The notes under the pieces are model-generated. The model saw only the letters and a program-made list of their open reading frames with translations, made no database searches and was not told where the DNA came from. This document shows positions 61,648-64,000 of a stretch of 64,000 nt of DNA, piece by piece. Origin of the DNA: Epiperipatus broadwayi (taxonomy: Eukaryota > Onychophora > Udeonychophora > Euonychophora > Peripatidae); the NCBI GenBank assembly GCA_028023455.1, contig JAQFVV010006704.1, forward strand, positions 386,276 through 450,275, written 5' to 3'. A program made the translations under genes and the position numbers. Each line of letters begins with the position of its first letter. Position 1 is the first letter of the stretch.

Positions 61648-62308
61648 TGATTCCAACTAAATATTATCAATTACTGGGTACTTATTTAATTACTACTACT
61701 ATTAACTGCGATCCTGTTTTATTAATTTTATTCAATATTAGGCACGTTTGCTGGCCTTCCCCATCTCCATTCATTAACTCACTTGTTTATGCTGCTTTAA
61801 AGATCCCCTAAACTTACAAACTTTTATTATTTAAATAATAAAATTCCCCCCCTTTTTTTTTATATAACGTAGATCGTGCCTAGAAAGTCTTACCCCGTCT
61901 CTTTCTCTCTTTCGTAAAATTCGGTTGTCTTTTGCCTTACTTTTCTCCCCCACCAAGCGACCTTTTATTATTGTATGTATTTCTATCTAGATCTTAGGTC
62001 TATTCTACTGTCTTTAAAACCCACTATATAACTATTAAAAGTGTTTTTTTTTTTTTCAAAAAGAAAAAATATTCAGAAAACTGTTCCTATTTTGAAATTA
62101 ATCAAGATAGTTGAATTAATTTTAATTTGCATAGCTTTATCAATGATGCCAATGTTACTCTAATACCTAACATTTCTTAGTCTAAATTCTATTTTACGAT
62201 TGTTTGACTCTATTTAACCTTTGCTGTATGGACCTCACATATGTATATCTATTTTAATCAGGGCGCTATAATTTAATTCAATCTGATTATTACCTCGAAT
62301 GTGACAAA
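61648..62308 (-). other. gypsy 5' leader
   Basis: About 660 bp between the primer-binding site and the gag-pol ATG, AT-rich with pyrimidine runs on the + strand. No upstream frame of note; it presumably holds the packaging signal. Confidence 0.6.
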
Positions 62309-62326
62309 ATCCCGGACTGGCCCCCA
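62309..62326 (-). other. Primer-binding site
   Basis: On the minus strand the 5' LTR end TTACA is followed by four bases (TTAA) and then TGGGGGCCAGTCCGGGAT. The + strand therefore gives the primer's 3' end, atcccggactggccccca, ending in CCA as a tRNA does. I cannot name the tRNA with confidence. Confidence 0.7.
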
Positions 62327-62330
62327 TTAA

Positions 62331-64000
62331 TGTAACAAATCGCTCCCTCGTAAAACGCCAACCCTTCCACTTACACTCACGTGACTGAACGTTTCACTAT
62401 AGACGATTATTACCACAAGCAAGAAGCCAATATAAACCCAAAACTTGAGCCTATATTCTTAATTGAACACTGACACGGTATATAAATATCGCCCCAGCAT
62501 TATATTTCCCAATTAAACGCTTCTTCTCTGCTGGGCATATTATTTGAATCAAACAATTATTTCTGTCCAGCGCTTGGAATATTTATATAATTTTCCCGAG
62601 ACTATCGCGGTACAGAAAGAATATCGACTATAGCCCTTTCCCTATTTTTTTTTCTACAATCGGAAATGACTTATTTGTCCACTTCTATTTCTCTATTATG
62701 ATTCTTAAATTAATAACATTTGTCAGTTCGAATGACCTAGATTTAATATACACTAAATATTTGTTCGCTTGGCAAAGAAAGACAAATTGCAAAATGACTA
62801 GTTACTTCTTTTTCAAAATAATTTTTAATTTTGTAATCGATTATTTATAAATGACATAATAAACAATAAAACACACATATATCTACCACACACCAACATA
62901 ATATGCACACAAATAAAATAGTAAAGAATATAATTCAAATAACTCATTAAACCACTAGCATAACCCAATTGTTACTTGTCTCATACATTATGATAGTAAA
63001 GCTCATAAGTTCTTTAGCTATATGAACGAAGTATTGCGCAAAATTTAACAGTTTAGTTTCTGATTGATTTCTTTGTTCACAAAATAATTATGACATGCAT
63101 GTATTAACAAAAGTTACCTAGGTACGGAATCCTCAATGACGGATCAACCATCGAGTGGGAGCTTTCCCTTCTTTTGCAGAGATGGTTGCTTGTTCTTCCG
63201 TCGTCCAGTAAGTGGAGTGTAAAGTTTTATAGTCCGCTGGCGTGGGTTTGATTTCATTCCATTTCCGAAACTTTAATACCTATTCATTTCTTTAGGTATC
63301 ATCGAACGAATATCCAGGCATATCTGGTTCCATGATGGCGGTCTCTTATCGGCAGCATATCAGATGTTTAGGTAGTGAGCCAACGTTTGGATGGAGAAGA
63401 CCGAGCAAACGTCCGTTATGTGCCACTAGCCTCTCATGTTAGCGTACCCAACGAAGTTCGCTAATATTCCTACAATATGTCCGCGTTATTCTCTCCACGA
63501 TTTCTGCCTTCTTCTCCCCAGTTTTGCCAGCCAAAAAAAAAAAAAAACTAACTAAAAAAAAATCAGTTCTGCTTATCTCGATTCGTTCTCCTATTGTTCT
63601 CTGGAATGTTGCTAATTGCAATATTCCTTTACATTACCTTATCTTATACCAATCTATACTGGAATTTTGTTACAACTTTCACATTTTCCAATTTTACAGT
63701 TACCATTATTTTCTCTCATTCTTTTAAAACATTTCGAATATTAAATTATGTATTAGCATTTTTTATTTGATCAATACGTTTACAATAACTTTATTTACCA
63801 AGAAAGAAAGAGACGCGTTCATTATACACCCCTCCCCTTTCTTTTCTAATCTTCAATCTTTATTTAGTATTTCCTAATTTCTTTTTTTTTTTTTTTTTTA
63901 ATTTTATTGGTTTTATATTTCTTTTAACGAAAACCTTCTTTATTATTATTGAGGATCAATAATCTAGATACATGCGAGACTATATTGTATGTAGATATCG
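62331..64000 (-). repeat. 5' LTR (last ~7 bp beyond the window)
   Basis: It matches the 3' LTR from tgtaacaaatcgctccctcg through tgtagatatcg, where the window ends; cattaca would complete it. Differences from the 3' LTR are scattered single bases and homopolymer lengths. Confidence 0.95.

Larger units (their letters stand above)
55131..64000 (-). mobile_element. Ty3/gypsy LTR retrotransposon, complete apart from the window edge
   Basis: Order on the minus strand: 5' LTR (from beyond 64,000 to 62,331), primer-binding site (62,326-62,309), ~660-bp leader, one gag-pol frame, ~610-bp 3' region without an env frame, polypurine tract, and 3' LTR (56,803-55,131). LTRs begin TGTAA and end TTACA. I count about seven substitutions between the LTRs over ~1,665 bp, besides homopolymer indels, so insertion is recent. 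The left flank is (TA)n. The right flank is outside the window, so the target duplication cannot be checked. Confidence 0.95.

Noticed and set aside
61648-61656. Upstream TTG as start of the gypsy polyprotein
   Set aside because: TTG is not a likely eukaryotic start when an in-frame ATG follows three codons later at 61,647.

Overview
The window looks like intergenic DNA of an animal genome rather than a bacterial or viral one. It is very AT-rich (about a quarter G+C by eye), full of homopolymers and short tandem repeats. Everything I can identify as coding, with one small exception, belongs to retrotransposons. I recognise no host gene, rRNA or convincing tRNA. The mix of RTE-type non-LTR elements, a Ty3/gypsy element with an arthropod-style pol, hAT-like and pogo/Tigger-like non-autonomous DNA elements and hammerhead-like motifs suggests a metazoan, probably an arthropod. 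Species cannot be decided from the sequence alone.

Layout. 1-4 kb: a near full-length RTE element on the + strand, broken by two frameshifts, sitting between ~200-bp diverged direct repeats and followed by a 135-bp MITE. 4-8.3 kb: no gene seen. 8.37-8.53 kb: a 54-codon ORF for a CxxC...CxxC zinc-ribbon protein of a type I associate with large DNA viruses and Polinton/Maverick-like elements, followed by a hAT-like MITE and a 491-bp palindrome with no spacer. 10.6-16.4 kb: decayed RTE copies on the - strand, plus a ~550-bp foldback repeat. 16.7-17.75 kb: a hammerhead-like motif, a CA/TA microsatellite and an ~840-bp purine-strand minisatellite. 17.8-23.2 kb: no gene seen. 23.3-26.2 kb: a second non-LTR family on the - strand (RT fragment with C-terminal CCHC finger, and an ORF1-like relic). 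26.5-40 kb: microsatellites and a series of inverted-repeat elements (29.3, 30.3-31.6, 36.7-38.2 and 39.4 kb). 40.5-41.6 kb: a 5'-truncated RTE copy split by a 194-bp hAT-like MITE. 44.4-46.5 kb: a four-unit inverted repeat array and two more RTE fragments. 46.5-55 kb: little except a decayed coiled-coil coding relic at 53.2-54.4 kb. 55.1-64 kb: a complete, probably young Ty3/gypsy LTR retrotransposon on the - strand; only the last few bases of its 5' LTR are cut off by the window edge.

How it fits together. The gypsy element carries what it needs for its own cycle: two ~1.67-kb LTRs with only about seven substitutions between them, a primer-binding site, a polypurine tract, and a single ~1,399-codon gag-pol frame with protease, RT, RNase H, integrase and GPY-like motifs. 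All other elements are broken or non-autonomous. RTE fragments recur at least six times, and long inverted repeats recur at least eight times, so the region has mainly been shaped by retrotransposition and inverted duplication.
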